Below are positions 15,255 through 15,796 of a stretch of 15,796 nt of DNA, in pieces (within the stretch, counting starts at the first letter, position 1; every line of letters begins with the position of its first letter). Origin of the DNA: an uncultured Fidelibacterota bacterium (GTDB lineage Bacteria > Marinisomatota > Marinisomatia > Marinisomatales > TCS55); assembly GCA_913046805.1 (NCBI GenBank), contig CAJWTA010000020.1, positions 1-15,796 of the forward strand. The letters run 5' to 3'. The translations under genes and the position numbers were made by a program. The notes under the pieces were generated by a model that was not told the origin of the DNA, searched no databases, and saw nothing but the letters and a program-made list of their open reading frames with translations.

Positions 15255-15796
15255 TCAATCTTTCAATTTGTAAACCAAAAGTCTATAGGTTTTCATCCTA
15301 TTGAACATTTCAGAAGTCAAATTTCCTGAAAAATAAATTTCATCAATCTTTGTCAGATGTTTGCGAAAAATCCAACGGAATATTTTCATAGATTTAGGAA
15401 AGTTGCTATCCAAATATCTGCCGGATAGGGAGCTAATAGGAAGTGCAACATCGTTTAGCATATCATTAAATAGATCCATTGTGCGAGCAGTTTCTTTCGT
15501 AATATCCTCGTTAACTATTTCTTTAAGCGGATATTCTTTTAAGGCATTTTGAAACCAATCCCATCCATGCCCTCCACCCAAAGGTCTTCTTCCTGTTCCG
15601 GGCTGTCTAAAGAAATCGCAAATTAATAGATGGCAATTAGACTTTAGCGCTTCAATGCTTTTTTCAATAGCTTGATTTACTTGGACATACTGAAAACTCT
15701 CGCTAAAAATAACTAGATCGTATTGCTGTTCAAGCTCAAGATCTTGGCATGTTGATCTGTATACCTTTACTTTATCTTTAAGCTTTTCTTCAATGG
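15255..15796 (-). CDS. Class I SAM-dependent methyltransferase, 5' end beyond window (partial)
   Basis: The frame is open from the window edge to TGA at 15257-15255, giving 179 residues of the C-terminal part; the true start and the glycine-rich SAM motif lie outside. What remains shows the segment after the acidic motif (YDLVIFSESFQYV), then a strand and loop (CHLLICDFF) typical of motif V/VI of Rossmann-fold methyltransferases. A helical insert follows, with a closing hairpin ending TYRLLVYKL. A Gly-rich loop RRPLGGGHGWDWF may help bind substrate. An apparent start inside the frame at 15581 (TTG) is not a real start. Substrate unknown. It is the first visible gene of block C and ends 4 bases before the MazG-like gene. 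Confidence 0.82.
   Translation of the reverse strand, partial: IEEKLKDKVKVYRSTCQDLELEQQYDLVIFSESFQYVQVNQAIEKSIEALKSNCHLLICDFFRQPGTGRRPLGGGHGWDWFQNALKEYPLKEIVNEDITKETARTMDLFNDMLNDVALPISSLSGRYLDSNFPKSMKIFRWIFRKHLTKIDEIYFSGNLTSEMFNRMKTYRLLVYKLKD

Noticed and set aside
15255..15581. A complete 108-residue protein starting at TTG 15581
   Set aside because: The same frame stays open to the window edge and upstream residues fit a methyltransferase, so the TTG is internal.

Overview
The window is compact, AT-rich bacterial DNA with very short intergenic gaps and no sign of mobile elements, CRISPR arrays, tRNA or rRNA genes. Low G+C, many exported proteins and a secreted Ig-like plus LVIVD-type beta-propeller protein fit an uncultivated marine bacterium. 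The SAR406/Marinimicrobia or wider FCB group is my guess, but the sequence does not prove it. Most genes lack a clear Shine-Dalgarno sequence; two have good ones (before 13979 and before 9876).

The layout has three blocks. Block A (minus strand, 5517 down to 1) reads: FAD-dependent amine-oxidase/desaturase-like enzyme, exported amidase-signature hydrolase, exported alpha/beta-hydrolase fused to a rhodanese domain, stand-alone PD-(D/E)XK nuclease, and a secreted Ig-like repeat protein cut off by the window edge. Spacing is mostly -8 to +59 bases, so co-transcription is likely.

Block B (plus strand, 5566 to 10298) is a riboflavin operon, ribD-ribE-ribBA-ribH. Its genes overlap by 1 to 4 bases. 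It is preceded by a four-helix membrane protein and an exported protein of unknown function, and followed by a ferritin-like diiron protein. The four rib genes supply every committed enzyme from GTP and ribulose-5-phosphate to riboflavin except the phosphatase. No FMN riboswitch is visible.

Block C (minus strand, 15796 down to 10295) reads: a SAM methyltransferase fragment, MazG-like nucleotide pyrophosphohydrolase, carbamate kinase, a secreted three-Ig-domain plus propeller protein, a small lipoprotein and an M20 metallopeptidase/deacylase. Blocks B and C converge with stop codons interlocked in one TTAA.

The most notable points are the two paralogous Ig-like secreted proteins in blocks A and C, the hydrolase-rhodanese fusion beside an exported amidase, and the unknown envelope genes and ferritin tied to riboflavin synthesis. 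I see no clear-cut defence or mobile system. The best candidate for something undescribed is the five-gene block A.
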